NCBI GenBank assembly: GCA_963719135.1
Contig: CAVRAZ010000002.1
Span: forward strand, 434,001-498,000
Direction: 5' to 3'
DNA length: 64,000 nt
Origin: CAVRAZ01 sp963719135
GTDB lineage: Bacteria > Pseudomonadota > Gammaproteobacteria > DSM-19610
The stretch's first letter is position 1. Each line of letters begins with the position of its first letter. Shown piece by piece: positions 1-7,176 of this stretch. Position numbers and translations under genes: made by a program. The notes under the pieces are model-generated. The model was not told the DNA's origin and did not search any database. It saw only the letters and a program-made list of their open reading frames with translations.

Positions 1-240
1 GGTAACGAAGTGGCTGAAGCCTCTGGTGTAGAGGGTCACTAGGTGACTTGGCGAGTGTGCAGGCCGTAACGCGAGTGAACGCTGAGCAATCCTCGAAAAG
101 GACGTTGCACAGGCCGACCCGCCCACCCATGCGGGGAAGGCTGATACGTCTGGTGAAGTGAGCGAAACAAGCAGCCAGACGCTGTGCCGGGGTAGTGGCG
201 ACAGCATGTACACAAGGGAAACGCACGCAACGGGAAGCCC
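1..240 (+). mobile_element. Group II intron fragment (domain I-like RNA)
   Basis: The first ~240 bases carry no convincing protein but match my memory of the structured 5' part of bacterial group II introns. Signs are the GAAGCCTC block, the GCGAGTGTGCAGGC stretch and, near 205-235, the CATGTACACAAGGGAAACGC block followed by GCAACGGGA. No reverse-transcriptase ORF follows: the intron-like sequence ends and a toxin-antitoxin promoter begins, so this looks like a truncated copy. The 5' end lies outside the window. The identification is from pattern memory, not from a fold. Confidence 0.5.
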
Positions 241-282
241 GGATGAATATAGGGCGCTATTGGCTGTGCTGCTCACATTTGT

Positions 283-315
283 GCATATGCGCATATGCGC
301 ATAAACGCCTATACT
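283..315 (+). promoter_or_regulatory. Palindromic operator and -10 box of the toxin-antitoxin pair
   Basis: A perfect 16-base palindrome GCATATGCGCATATGC occupies 283-298; it is also two tandem copies of GCATATGC, with a further GCAT following. A -10-like TATACT lies at 310-315, so the palindrome would cover the -35 region. Ribbon-helix-helix antitoxins usually repress their own operon by binding tandem palindromic half-sites, which fits the gene starting at 349. Confidence 0.55.
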
Positions 316-348
316 CGCGTCGAGGTCCTGGAGTCGAGGTGTTCACTC

Positions 349-576
349 ATGCGCAATACCCGTTGGTCTGTCGTCGTTCCCGAGGATACCGATCGGGCGC
401 TGCGTTCCTACCTGGCCCGGAAGGGCACCAAGAAAGGCGACCTCTCGCGCTTTGTGGACGAGGCGGTGCTGTCACGTCTGTTTGAGCTGACCGTTGACGA
501 CGTCAAGGCGCGCAACCAGGGGGCCGCGCAGGAAGACATCCTGGCCGCCATCGACCAAGCGCTGGCTGACGACTGA
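349..576 (+). CDS. Ribbon-helix-helix antitoxin-like protein
   Basis: A 75-residue protein starting at ATG 349. The N-terminal segment RWSVVVPEDTDRALRSYL followed by GTKKGDLSRFVDEAV has the strand-helix-helix pattern of RHH antitoxins; the acidic C-terminal tail (residues ~50-75) would wrap a toxin. An upstream in-frame ATG at 295 overlaps the probable promoter, so 349 is preferred. It lies 5 bases upstream of a PIN-domain gene, the standard antitoxin-toxin order. The palindrome at 283-298 suggests autorepression. Family assignment is by pattern and context. Confidence 0.75.
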   Translation: MRNTRWSVVVPEDTDRALRSYLARKGTKKGDLSRFVDEAVLSRLFELTVDDVKARNQGAAQEDILAAIDQALADD

Positions 577-581
577 CCTCG

Positions 582-989
582 ATGCGGGTGGTGCTCGCCA
601 CCGGGATTCTCATTGCCGCTCTGATCACGAAAGATACGCCGCCCGACCGTATCTACCAGGCATGGCGAAAGAAGAAGTTCGAGTTGGTGACATCCGAGTG
701 GCAGTTGGCCGAATTTCGCCGTGTGAGCCGCTACCCCAGGCTGCGAAAATACCTTTCACCGCCGGAGGCCGGAAACCTGATCAACGGGTTGCGGTATCAG
801 GCCCTGGTCCTGACGGACTTGCCGCGCGTGGACCTTTCCCCTGATCCCAACGACGACCCGGTTCTGGCCATGGCCGTCGCCGGTCAGGCGGACTACCTTG
901 TCAGTGGCGACAAGCAGGATCGACTGGCCTTGAGGCGTGTTGAGCAGACAAGGATAGTCACGGCGCGGCAGTTTCTGGGTAAGTTATAG
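582..989 (+). CDS. PIN-domain toxin-like protein (COG1569 type), first catalytic Asp lost
   Basis: A 135-residue protein of the putative toxin PIN family (Mg-dependent RNases). Recognisable blocks are MRVVLATGILIAALI at the N-terminus, SEWQLAEFRRV in the middle with its conserved Glu, and DPNDDPVLAMAVAGQADYLVSGD toward the C-terminus with conserved acids. Family members begin with a DTN-type motif; here the first Asp (residue 6) is Ala (GCC) and the Asn (residue 8) is Gly (GGG). The first metal-binding Asp is therefore absent and the nuclease is probably inactive or weakened. It follows the RHH antitoxin in the same orientation. Confidence 0.8.
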   Translation: MRVVLATGILIAALITKDTPPDRIYQAWRKKKFELVTSEWQLAEFRRVSRYPRLRKYLSPPEAGNLINGLRYQALVLTDLPRVDLSPDPNDDPVLAMAVAGQADYLVSGDKQDRLALRRVEQTRIVTARQFLGKL

Positions 990-1056
990 ACTGATAGGGG
1001 TTCGGTCTCGACCGGCATTCCCGCCAGGTCCAGGTGCCGCCCGCCAAGCGAGCCCG

Positions 1057-2139
1057 TCAATCCATCAGCGACACCGACTTGACCTGCGCGTACAGATCGA
1101 GTCCCGGCCGCAGGTCGAGGCCGTCGCGCGAGCGGCGGGTGATGCGCGCCAGGAGCACGGCGGGATGCGTATCCCCGCAGCTCAGTTTCACCAGTACCTG
1201 CGCTGCGCTGATGTCGGTGAGTTCGACCACCCGCGTCGGCAGCACGTTGAGAATGCTGGTATTGACCGGCGGTTCCAGCACCAGGCTCACGTCGCGCGGA
1301 TGGATGCGCACGCGCACCTGCGCGCCGACCGGGCGGTCGAGCCGTTCGAGCGCCAGGCGGCCGCCGGGGATGCGCACCTCGCTCAGGTGATAGTGGTCGT
1401 CGTGCCGCTCCACCACCGCCTGGATGACCGCCGCCGCTTCGTCGCCACGCGCCAGCGGCAGGTCCAGGCGCGCCATCAGTTCTACGGTCGGTCCACTGGC
1501 GCGCACCTGTCCGTCCTCGAGCAGCAGCATGTTGTCGGCCAGCCGCGCGACCTCGTCCGGCGAGTGGCTGACGTAGAGCACCGGTATCTTCAGCGTGTCG
1601 TGAAGACGTTCGAGATAGGGCAGAATCTCCTGCCGGCTCGCGTGGTCGAGCGCGGCGAGCGGTTCGTCCATGAGCAGCAGGCGCGGACTGGTGAGCAGCG
1701 CGCGCGCCATGGCGACGCGCTGGCGCTCGCCGCCGGACAGTCCGCCGGGGGCGCGTCCCAGCAGTCTGCGCACGCCCAGCAGATGGACGATCTCGTCGAA
1801 TCCGACCTGCTGCCGGTCGGCCGGTACGCGGTTGAATCCGTATTCGAGATTGCGCCGCACCGACAGGTGCGGAAACAGGCTCGGTTCCTGAAATACGTAA
1901 GCGATCGAACGGCGGTGCGTGGGGACAAAGATCCGCCGTGTGTCGTCCTGCCAGACCTCGCCGTTGAGCCGGCAGCGGCCCGCCGCCCGCTCCAGTCCGG
2001 CGACGCACCGCAGCAGCGTGGTCTTGCCGCAGCCCGAACGGCCGAACAGCGCGGTGATGCCGACGCCGGGGACACGGAATTCGACGTCGAGCCGAAAAGC
2101 GCCGCGGCGGATGCCGAAGGCCGCGTCGAGTTCAGTCAT
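1057..2139 (-). CDS. modC: Molybdate ABC transporter, ATP-binding protein ModC
   Basis: A 360-residue ATPase that powers molybdate import. It shows a Walker A GRSGCGKTT, the ABC signature LSGGERQRVAMARAL, the Walker B LLLMDEPLAALD and the switch His in YVSHSPDEV, followed by a C-terminal TOBE (molybdate-binding) domain of ~130 residues, as is usual for ModC. The open frame extends upstream, but ATG 2139 (MTELDAAF) gives the normal length and overlaps the end of modB by 8 bases, suggesting translational coupling. Last gene of a minus-strand modABC operon. Confidence 0.96.
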   Translation of the reverse strand: MTELDAAFGIRRGAFRLDVEFRVPGVGITALFGRSGCGKTTLLRCVAGLERAAGRCRLNGEVWQDDTRRIFVPTHRRSIAYVFQEPSLFPHLSVRRNLEYGFNRVPADRQQVGFDEIVHLLGVRRLLGRAPGGLSGGERQRVAMARALLTSPRLLLMDEPLAALDHASRQEILPYLERLHDTLKIPVLYVSHSPDEVARLADNMLLLEDGQVRASGPTVELMARLDLPLARGDEAAAVIQAVVERHDDHYHLSEVRIPGGRLALERLDRPVGAQVRVRIHPRDVSLVLEPPVNTSILNVLPTRVVELTDISAAQVLVKLSCGDTHPAVLLARITRRSRDGLDLRPGLDLYAQVKSVSLMD

Positions 2140-2803
2140 GACCCAGCCTCTGCATGCGCTGCCCCAGCACAGACATCGCCAGCACCACCAGAAACGAAAA
2201 CACCACCATGCCACCGGCGAGCCAGTGCGCCTGGGTCCATTCCAGCGATTCGACGTGATCGTAAATGGCCACCGACAGCACTTTGGTCTGGCCGGGGATG
2301 TTGCCGCCGACCATCAGCACGACGCCGAATTCGCCGACGGTGTGGGCGAAGCCCAGGATCGCGCCGGATAGAAAACCCGGCCGCGCCAGCGGCACCGCCA
2401 CCGTGAAGAAGCGTTCGCGCGGGGTCGCGCGCAGCGTCGCCGCGACTTCCAGCGGGCGCGTGCCGATCGCCTCAAACGCGTTGCGCACCGGCTGCACCAC
2501 GAACGGCAGTGAATAGAGCACCGAGGCGACCACCAGTCCGGGGAACGTGAAGGGCAGGGTGCCCAGCCCGAGCGCCTGCGTCATGTGCCCCACCGGCCCC
2601 GCCGGTCCGAGGACCAGCAGAAGGTAGAAACCGAGCACGGTCGGAGGCAGCACCAGCGGCAGCGCCACCACCGCCGCGACGGCGTGCCTTACCCGCGAAC
2701 GCGTCTGCGACAGCCACCAGGCGATCGGCGTCCCGACCACCAGCAGCACGAGGGTGGTCAGCGTGGCGAGCTTGAGCGTCAGCCAGACCGGCGACAGGTC
2801 CAT
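2132..2803 (-). CDS. modB: Molybdate ABC transporter permease ModB
   Basis: A 223-residue inner-membrane permease with about five hydrophobic helices and the cytoplasmic EAA-type loop (EAIGTRPLEVAATLRATP) that docks the ATPase. Length and the run PLVLPPTVLGFYLL are typical of ModB. It starts one base after the modA stop codon and overlaps modC, so the three genes are one transcription unit. The transporter would supply Mo to the molybdopterin oxidoreductase at 19.7 kb and formerly to a nitrogenase, hinted at by the neighbouring nifV remnant. Confidence 0.95.
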   Translation of the reverse strand: MDLSPVWLTLKLATLTTLVLLVVGTPIAWWLSQTRSRVRHAVAAVVALPLVLPPTVLGFYLLLVLGPAGPVGHMTQALGLGTLPFTFPGLVVASVLYSLPFVVQPVRNAFEAIGTRPLEVAATLRATPRERFFTVAVPLARPGFLSGAILGFAHTVGEFGVVLMVGGNIPGQTKVLSVAIYDHVESLEWTQAHWLAGGMVVFSFLVVLAMSVLGQRMQRLGHD

Positions 2804-2804
2804 G

Positions 2805-3536
2805 TCATTCGCTGCCGTAGCCGAATTTCGCGATCACACTGCGCGCGGCGTCGCTCTTGAGATACGTCAGCAGCGCAGCGGCCGCCGGGTTGTCCGCGCC
2901 GGCTTTCAGCAGCACGGCGTCCTGGCGGATCGGGTCGTACAGCGACTGCGGCACTTCCCAGCGCGAACCGTCCGGCGCCAGCGCCACTTGCGCCCGTGCG
3001 ACGAAGCCCAGATCGGCGTTGCGGGTGGCGACGAACTCGTAGGCCTGGGCGATGCTGTCGCCCTGCACCAGCTTGCTTTGCAGTGCGGCGTAAACCTTGA
3101 GCCCTTTGAGCACCTGGACGGCGGCCGCGCCGTAGGGTGCGGTCTTGGGATTGGCGATGGCGAGCCGCGCGAAAGCGCCTGCTTCGAGTACGGCCGCACC
3201 GGCGTCGGCCCGTCCCGGCTCCGCGCTCCAGAGCACCAGCTTGCCCACGGCATAGGTGAAGCGGCCGCTGGCCGCACCCTGTTGTTCGAGTTGTGCGGGA
3301 TGTTCCTGGTCCGCCGCCAGGAACAGGTCGAACGGCGCGCCGTTTTCGATCTGCGCGTAGAGTTTGCCGGTCGAGCCGAAGCTCGGCAGGACCTTGTGGC
3401 CGCTGGCGGTTTCGAAACCGGCGGCGATTTCTTTCATCGCCGCGGTGAAGTTCGCCGCGACCGCGGCTTTCACCTCGTCCGCCTGTGCAGTCTGACTCAT
3501 GGCCAGCGACAACAGCGCGAGAAACAACGTTCGCAT
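2805..3536 (-). CDS. modA: Periplasmic molybdate-binding protein ModA
   Basis: A 243-residue exported solute-binding protein. An N-terminal signal peptide (about 19 residues, ending near SQTAQA) precedes the mature sequence EVKAAVAANFTAAMKEIA and the ligand-site motif PSFGSTGKLYAQIENGAPFD, both characteristic of ModA. It captures molybdate/tungstate for ModBC and is first in the operon. The ~450-base upstream gap is divergent to nifV; I found no clear ModE site in it. Confidence 0.95.
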   Translation of the reverse strand: MRTLFLALLSLAMSQTAQADEVKAAVAANFTAAMKEIAAGFETASGHKVLPSFGSTGKLYAQIENGAPFDLFLAADQEHPAQLEQQGAASGRFTYAVGKLVLWSAEPGRADAGAAVLEAGAFARLAIANPKTAPYGAAAVQVLKGLKVYAALQSKLVQGDSIAQAYEFVATRNADLGFVARAQVALAPDGSRWEVPQSLYDPIRQDAVLLKAGADNPAAAALLTYLKSDAARSVIAKFGYGSE

Positions 3537-3718
3537 ATCAGGGTTCCTCAGTCAGTCTCATTCGGCAGCGATGGCGTGCGGCGCGCCTGTCAAGCACTGT
3601 GCCGGATTACGAGTCTATACAAGCCAGCAGGTTGTGACGACCGGGTTTGCCGTCTGGAGAACCGGCACCCGCCCGCCTGACGCACCTGTTGCATTCGTCA
3701 GGGAACCTCTAATTCATT

Positions 3719-3788
3719 CGTCATGCCGGCGAAGGCCGGTATCCAGGGGCTCGATAAAACCTGGATTCCGGCCTGCGCCGGCATGACG
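3719..3788. repeat. Dispersed hairpin repeat (REP-like), copy 1
   Basis: Arms CGTCATGCCGGCGAAGGCCG and its near-complement ending CGCCGGCATGACG, separated by a short loop, form a ~29-bp imperfect inverted repeat. The same core (ATTCCGGC..GCCGGAAT with GGATCC-like flanks) recurs at 5719-5784 and 9010-9085, where it is the centre of MITE-like elements. No terminal repeat or target duplication is clear at this copy. Confidence 0.75.
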
Positions 3789-3963
3789 TCGAGCCCGAAA
3801 GCGGCCGTCACCGAATTTGCGTAAGTATCGTTCATCAGAAGCCCTCAGGCGGTCTTTCTTGCTTGTCGCATCCGCGCCATTGCACCGCGATGCGACTGTC
3901 GGGTCCCGCTCAATCGGCGCGGCGCGGCGCACCAAGCACAGGATAGACAGGTAGAAAAATGGC

Positions 3964-3979
3964 TGGCACGGCGGTTGCT
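3964..3979 (+). promoter_or_regulatory. Sigma-54 (-24/-12) promoter of nifV
   Basis: TGGCACG at 3964-3970, four bases, then TTGCT at 3975-3979 is an exact match to the RpoN consensus TGGCACG-N4-TTGCW. Transcription would start near 3989-3990, almost on top of the first ATG of nifV (3991), so either the message is essentially leaderless or translation begins further in, for example at TTG 4033. No NifA activator site was seen. Confidence 0.8.
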
Positions 3980-3990
3980 GTACAGCACTC

Positions 3991-5155
3991 ATGGTCAATC
4001 AGGTCGTAGCCACGAGCGAACCGCGTCCCCCATTGATTGTCAACGACACCACGCTGCGCGACGGCGAGCAGTCGGCCGGCGTCGCCTTCAGTCCCGAGGA
4101 AAAACTCGCCATCGCAACACAGCTCGACGCGATCGGCGTGCCCGAGCTGGAAGTGGGCATCCCGGCCATGGGACCCGAGGAGCGGGCGTCCATACGCGCG
4201 GTCGCCGATCTGAAGCTGAACGCCCGGCTGATGGTCTGGAGCCGCATGCGGCACGACGACCTCAAGCAGTGTTTCGGTCTGGGCGTCGATCTGATCGACG
4301 TGTCGGTGCCGGTATCGGACCAGCAGATTCAGCGCAAGCTGGGCCGCGACCGCCGCTGGGTGCTGCGCGAAATCCAGTGCAGTGTCGGCGCCGCGCTGGA
4401 CATGGGCTTTCAGGTGTGCGTCGGCGGCGAGGACGCCTCGCGCGCCGATCCGGATTTTCTGCTCGAACTGCTCGACGCCGTGCAGCGCTGCGGCGCGCGG
4501 CGTTTTCGCTTCGCCGACACGGTCGGCGTCATGGAGCCCTTTACGCTGAGTGCACGCTTCGCACGGCTGCGGCGCGCGACGACCATCGAACTCGAAATGC
4601 ACGCGCACGACGACCTGGGACTGGCGACCGCGAACACGCTGGCCGCCGTCGTCGCCGGCGCGACCCACGTCAACACCACGGGGCGAGCGTGCCGGCAACG
4701 CGCCGCTGGAGGAAGTGGTGATGGCGCTCAAGCACCTGTACCGCATCGACACCGGCATCGATCTGTCGGCATTCGAGCGGCTCTCGACGCTGGTGGCCAA
4801 CGCATCCGGTCGGCCGGTCGCCTGGCAGAAGAGCTTGGTGAGCGAGGGGGCTTTCACGCATGAAGCCGGCATCCACGTCGGCGGTCTGCTCAAGGACCGC
4901 TGCAACTATCAGGGTGTCGATCCGAGGGAACTGGGGCGCGATCATACGCTGGTGCTGGGCAAGCATTCGGGAACACACGTCGTGCAGCGCGCCTACGCGG
5001 CCCTGCATCTGGCGCTGGATCGGCCGCAGGCCGAAGCCATTCTCGCGCAGATTCGCGGCCACGTGACGCGCTTCAAGCGCGCGCCGGCCGAAACCGATTT
5101 ACTGGACTTTTACCGCGGCCTCGCCGGGCGGACGCCGGAGGCAGCATGTCTGTGA
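3991..5155 (+). pseudogene. nifV: Homocitrate synthase NifV, frameshifted
   Basis: Encodes a DRE-TIM enzyme that makes homocitrate for the nitrogenase FeMo-cofactor. The first part (IVNDTTLRDGEQSAGVAF, then EMHAHDDLGLATANTLAAV) reads in frame to the metal-site motif HVNTT near 4680. The expected continuation is V-N-G-L-G-E-R; instead the frame changes and GERAGNAPLEEVVMAL resumes in the next frame, running to 5155. Comparison with the family pattern suggests loss of about 11 bases at ~4678-4684. Combined length (~385 residues) is normal for NifV. Either a true pseudogene or a sequence error. A sigma-54 promoter lies directly upstream. Confidence 0.85.
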
Positions 5156-5405
5156 GCATCGACCGCGATGTCGCACACTTCGAAGCGGCGGCCGCGCCCT
5201 GTTCGCGCTCGTCGCGCGCGGCCGGCCGCTGCAGGAAATCGACCGGCGCCTCGCCGCGCACCGCCGCGTCGCTCATCCGGCAGCGTTCGACGCCGGTCTC
5301 CGACGGCAGGTCGAACATCGCCTGCCGGAGCAGGCTTTCCACGACACTGCGCAGGCCGCGCGCGCCGGTGCCGCGGTCCAGGGCGCGGCGGCCGGTTGAA
5401 GGGCG
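5073..5405 (-). pseudogene. C-terminal fragment of a ClpX-like AAA+ chaperone
   Basis: On the minus strand, ALDRGTGARGLRSVVES followed by LLRQAMFDLPSETGVERC matches the C-terminal subdomain of ClpX (family pattern TGARGLRSI..ALLDTMYDLPS). No AAA+ core (Walker A/B) lies upstream; the sequence instead passes into sensor-kinase debris at about 5410-5480. Its end converges on and overlaps the nifV 3' end. In Azotobacter-type nif clusters a second clpX accompanies nif genes, so this may be part of the same decayed nif locus; that link is inference. Confidence 0.65.
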
Positions 5406-5479
5406 GTCGATCGACCCGGCGACGGGACACCGGGTTGTGGGCCGCGCGCGATGCGGCGCGGTCGAACAGTTTGGGCAGA

Positions 5480-6135
5480 TGCTGGGGCGCTATCGCCGTG
5501 CCAGGATTTTCGACGACGACGCTGACTTCACCGTCACTCGACGTGAGCAACTCCACCCGGACAGTCCGGCCCATCAGTATGGCGGATGGCGTTGGACAGT
5601 GGATTGCCCAGGGCCCGCTGCAGCGTCAGCGGGTCGGCCGGGACCTTGGCGTTTCCCTCCAGCGTCAGTGTGACGCCGCATTATTGAGGCTTGCACAAAT
5701 GGTTGACAAGTTTGACTGTGATTCCGGCGCAGGCCGGAATCCATTGGCGTGGCGGCGACTGGATCCCGGCCTGCGCCGGGATGACGGCAAAGGCGGATAG
5801 TCTGTCACGCATTTATGCAAGCCTCAATAGTCCGCCAAGCCTTCATAATAGTCGAAAAGCTTGCGCAGCTCCTCGGCCAGATCCAGGACGGTCAGGGTGC
5901 ATTTTCGCGGGTGATCGTCCGCCTGCGCCGGCACCCGCATATCGCCGACGATCTGCGCCATCCGTTCCTATTCCTCCAGGTTCGAGTAAAGTATCTCCCT
6001 GTACTCGGCGACGCTGCGCACCCGGGAGCGGGCCACCGGTGTCCGGATCGTCAGATTGGTGATGGGAGGTGCGGAGTTCGTGGGCAGTGTCGGCGTCGAA
6101 GTCAGACAACCGGTAGTCGGCAAGGTGCAGGACTA
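5480..6135 (-). pseudogene. Heavy-metal-type sensor histidine kinase, multiply broken
   Basis: Read on the minus strand, pieces of a CusS/CopS-like kinase follow in order: LSDFDADTAHELRT (phospho-acceptor H box), then in another frame ITNLTIRT and VAEYREILYSNLEE, a TAG stop, ERMAQIVGDM, and LDLAEELRKLFDYYEGLAD. A 148-bp MITE then interrupts, after which GVTLTLEGNAKVPADPLTLQ, LSNAIRHT and VVVENPGTAIAPQHLPKLFD (start of the ATPase domain) appear. At least two frameshifts, one nonsense codon and the insertion make it non-functional. The 5' part (sensor, membrane segments) and the G boxes are missing. Confidence 0.8.
5682..5829. mobile_element. MITE-like element inserted in the kinase pseudogene
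   Basis: A 148-bp non-coding element. Its ends are inverted repeats: TATTGAGGCTTGCACAAAT at 5682-5700 and ATTTATGCAAGCCTCAATA at 5811-5829, 18 of 19 positions complementary. The middle carries the dispersed hairpin core (5719-5784). The kinase reading continues on either side, and both ends are TA, consistent with a TA-target (IS630/mariner-like) element moved in trans; the family is inference. Confidence 0.8.
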
Positions 6136-6168
6136 TGCCATCAACCGCCGGCAAGTGGGAGCACAGGC

Positions 6169-7140
6169 ATGAACGATAACCGGCTCATCCGCATCCTGTT
6201 GATCCTGGGGCTCGCCGCGGGCATTACGCTGGCGATCATTTTCCGCGATCGGTTCAGCGGTGCGGCGCTCGAGGACTGGGTTCGCGATGCCGGACCGATT
6301 GCGCCGCTGTTGTTCATCCTGGTCTACGCGCTGGCCGCAGTGTTGTTTCTGCCCGGATCAGTCCTGACGCTGGCTGGAGGCGCGCTGTTCGGACCCGTGC
6401 TGGGAACGCTCTATAATCTGACGGGTGCGACGCTCGGCGCCACGCTGGCCTTTCTGATCGCGCGCTACCTGGCGTCCGACTGGATCGCGGCGAAGGCCGG
6501 CGGCCGGGTCAAACAATTGATCGACGGCGTCGAGGCCGAAGGCTGGCGATTCGTCGCCTTTGTTCGCCTGGTGCCGCTGCTCCCCTTCAATCTGCTGAAC
6601 TATGCCCTGGGGCTGACACGCCTGCGTCTGTCGCACTACATCATTGCAAGCTACGTGTTCATGCTGCCGGGCGCCGTTGCCTATACCTACCTGGGTTACG
6701 CCGGCCGCGAGGCTGTCGCCGGCGGCGAGGGTTTGATCCGGAAGGGGCTTCTGGCGCTTGCGCTGCTGGCCATGGTGGCCTTTCTGCCGCGTTTGCTAGG
6801 CACATTGCGGCGCCGCCCGATGCTCGATACCGAGACCTTCAGGCGGCGGCGCGAGATGGAAAAGGATTTGCTGGTGCTGGACGTGCGCACCGCAGCGGAC
6901 TTCGTCGGTGAGCAGGGACATATCGAGGGTGCCGTGAACATACCGGTGGAAGAGCTGCAGCGACGCATGGCGGAGATCGGCGATCATCTGGAACATCCGG
7001 TCGCCATTGTCTGCCGCACCGACCGCCGCTCCGCCAGGGCGGCGCTGCTGCTGACGGACGAGGGTTTCGCCAACGTCCACGTGGTGCGCGGCGGTATGAC
7101 CGGGTGGCTGGAGGCGGGGCTTCCGGTGGTGCGCCGGTGA
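6169..7140 (+). CDS. VTT/DedA-type membrane protein with C-terminal rhodanese domain
   Basis: A 323-residue fusion. Residues ~1-220 form a VTT (SNARE-associated/DedA, TVP38-like) membrane domain with several helices and the motif LFLPGSVLTLAGGALFGPVLG; residues ~230-323 are a rhodanese domain (LLVLDVRTAADFVGEQGHIEGA) with an intact catalytic loop CRTDRRS. Such fusions are known; the rhodanese may pass sulfane sulfur at the cytoplasmic membrane surface. The open frame runs far upstream, but ATG 6169 begins a normal VTT N-terminus. No operon partner on the same strand nearby. Confidence 0.88.
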   Translation: MNDNRLIRILLILGLAAGITLAIIFRDRFSGAALEDWVRDAGPIAPLLFILVYALAAVLFLPGSVLTLAGGALFGPVLGTLYNLTGATLGATLAFLIARYLASDWIAAKAGGRVKQLIDGVEAEGWRFVAFVRLVPLLPFNLLNYALGLTRLRLSHYIIASYVFMLPGAVAYTYLGYAGREAVAGGEGLIRKGLLALALLAMVAFLPRLLGTLRRRPMLDTETFRRRREMEKDLLVLDVRTAADFVGEQGHIEGAVNIPVEELQRRMAEIGDHLEHPVAIVCRTDRRSARAALLLTDEGFANVHVVRGGMTGWLEAGLPVVRR

Positions 7141-7176
7141 TCGCCGGACCCGGCGCGGCAAACCGGCGTGCCGCTG

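Larger units (their letters stand above)
3537..3990. other. Divergent intergenic region modA / nifV
   Basis: About 450 bases between two divergently transcribed genes. It contains a dispersed hairpin repeat (3719-3788) and, at the right edge, a consensus sigma-54 promoter reading toward nifV. I searched by eye for a NifA upstream site (TGT-N10-ACA) and a ModE site and found neither. No ORF in it is convincing. Confidence 0.6.

Noticed and set aside
893..2406. Long Arg- or Ala-rich frames on both strands over modC/modB
   Set aside because: They overlap well-supported modC and modB codons and have the skewed composition of GC-rich shadow frames.
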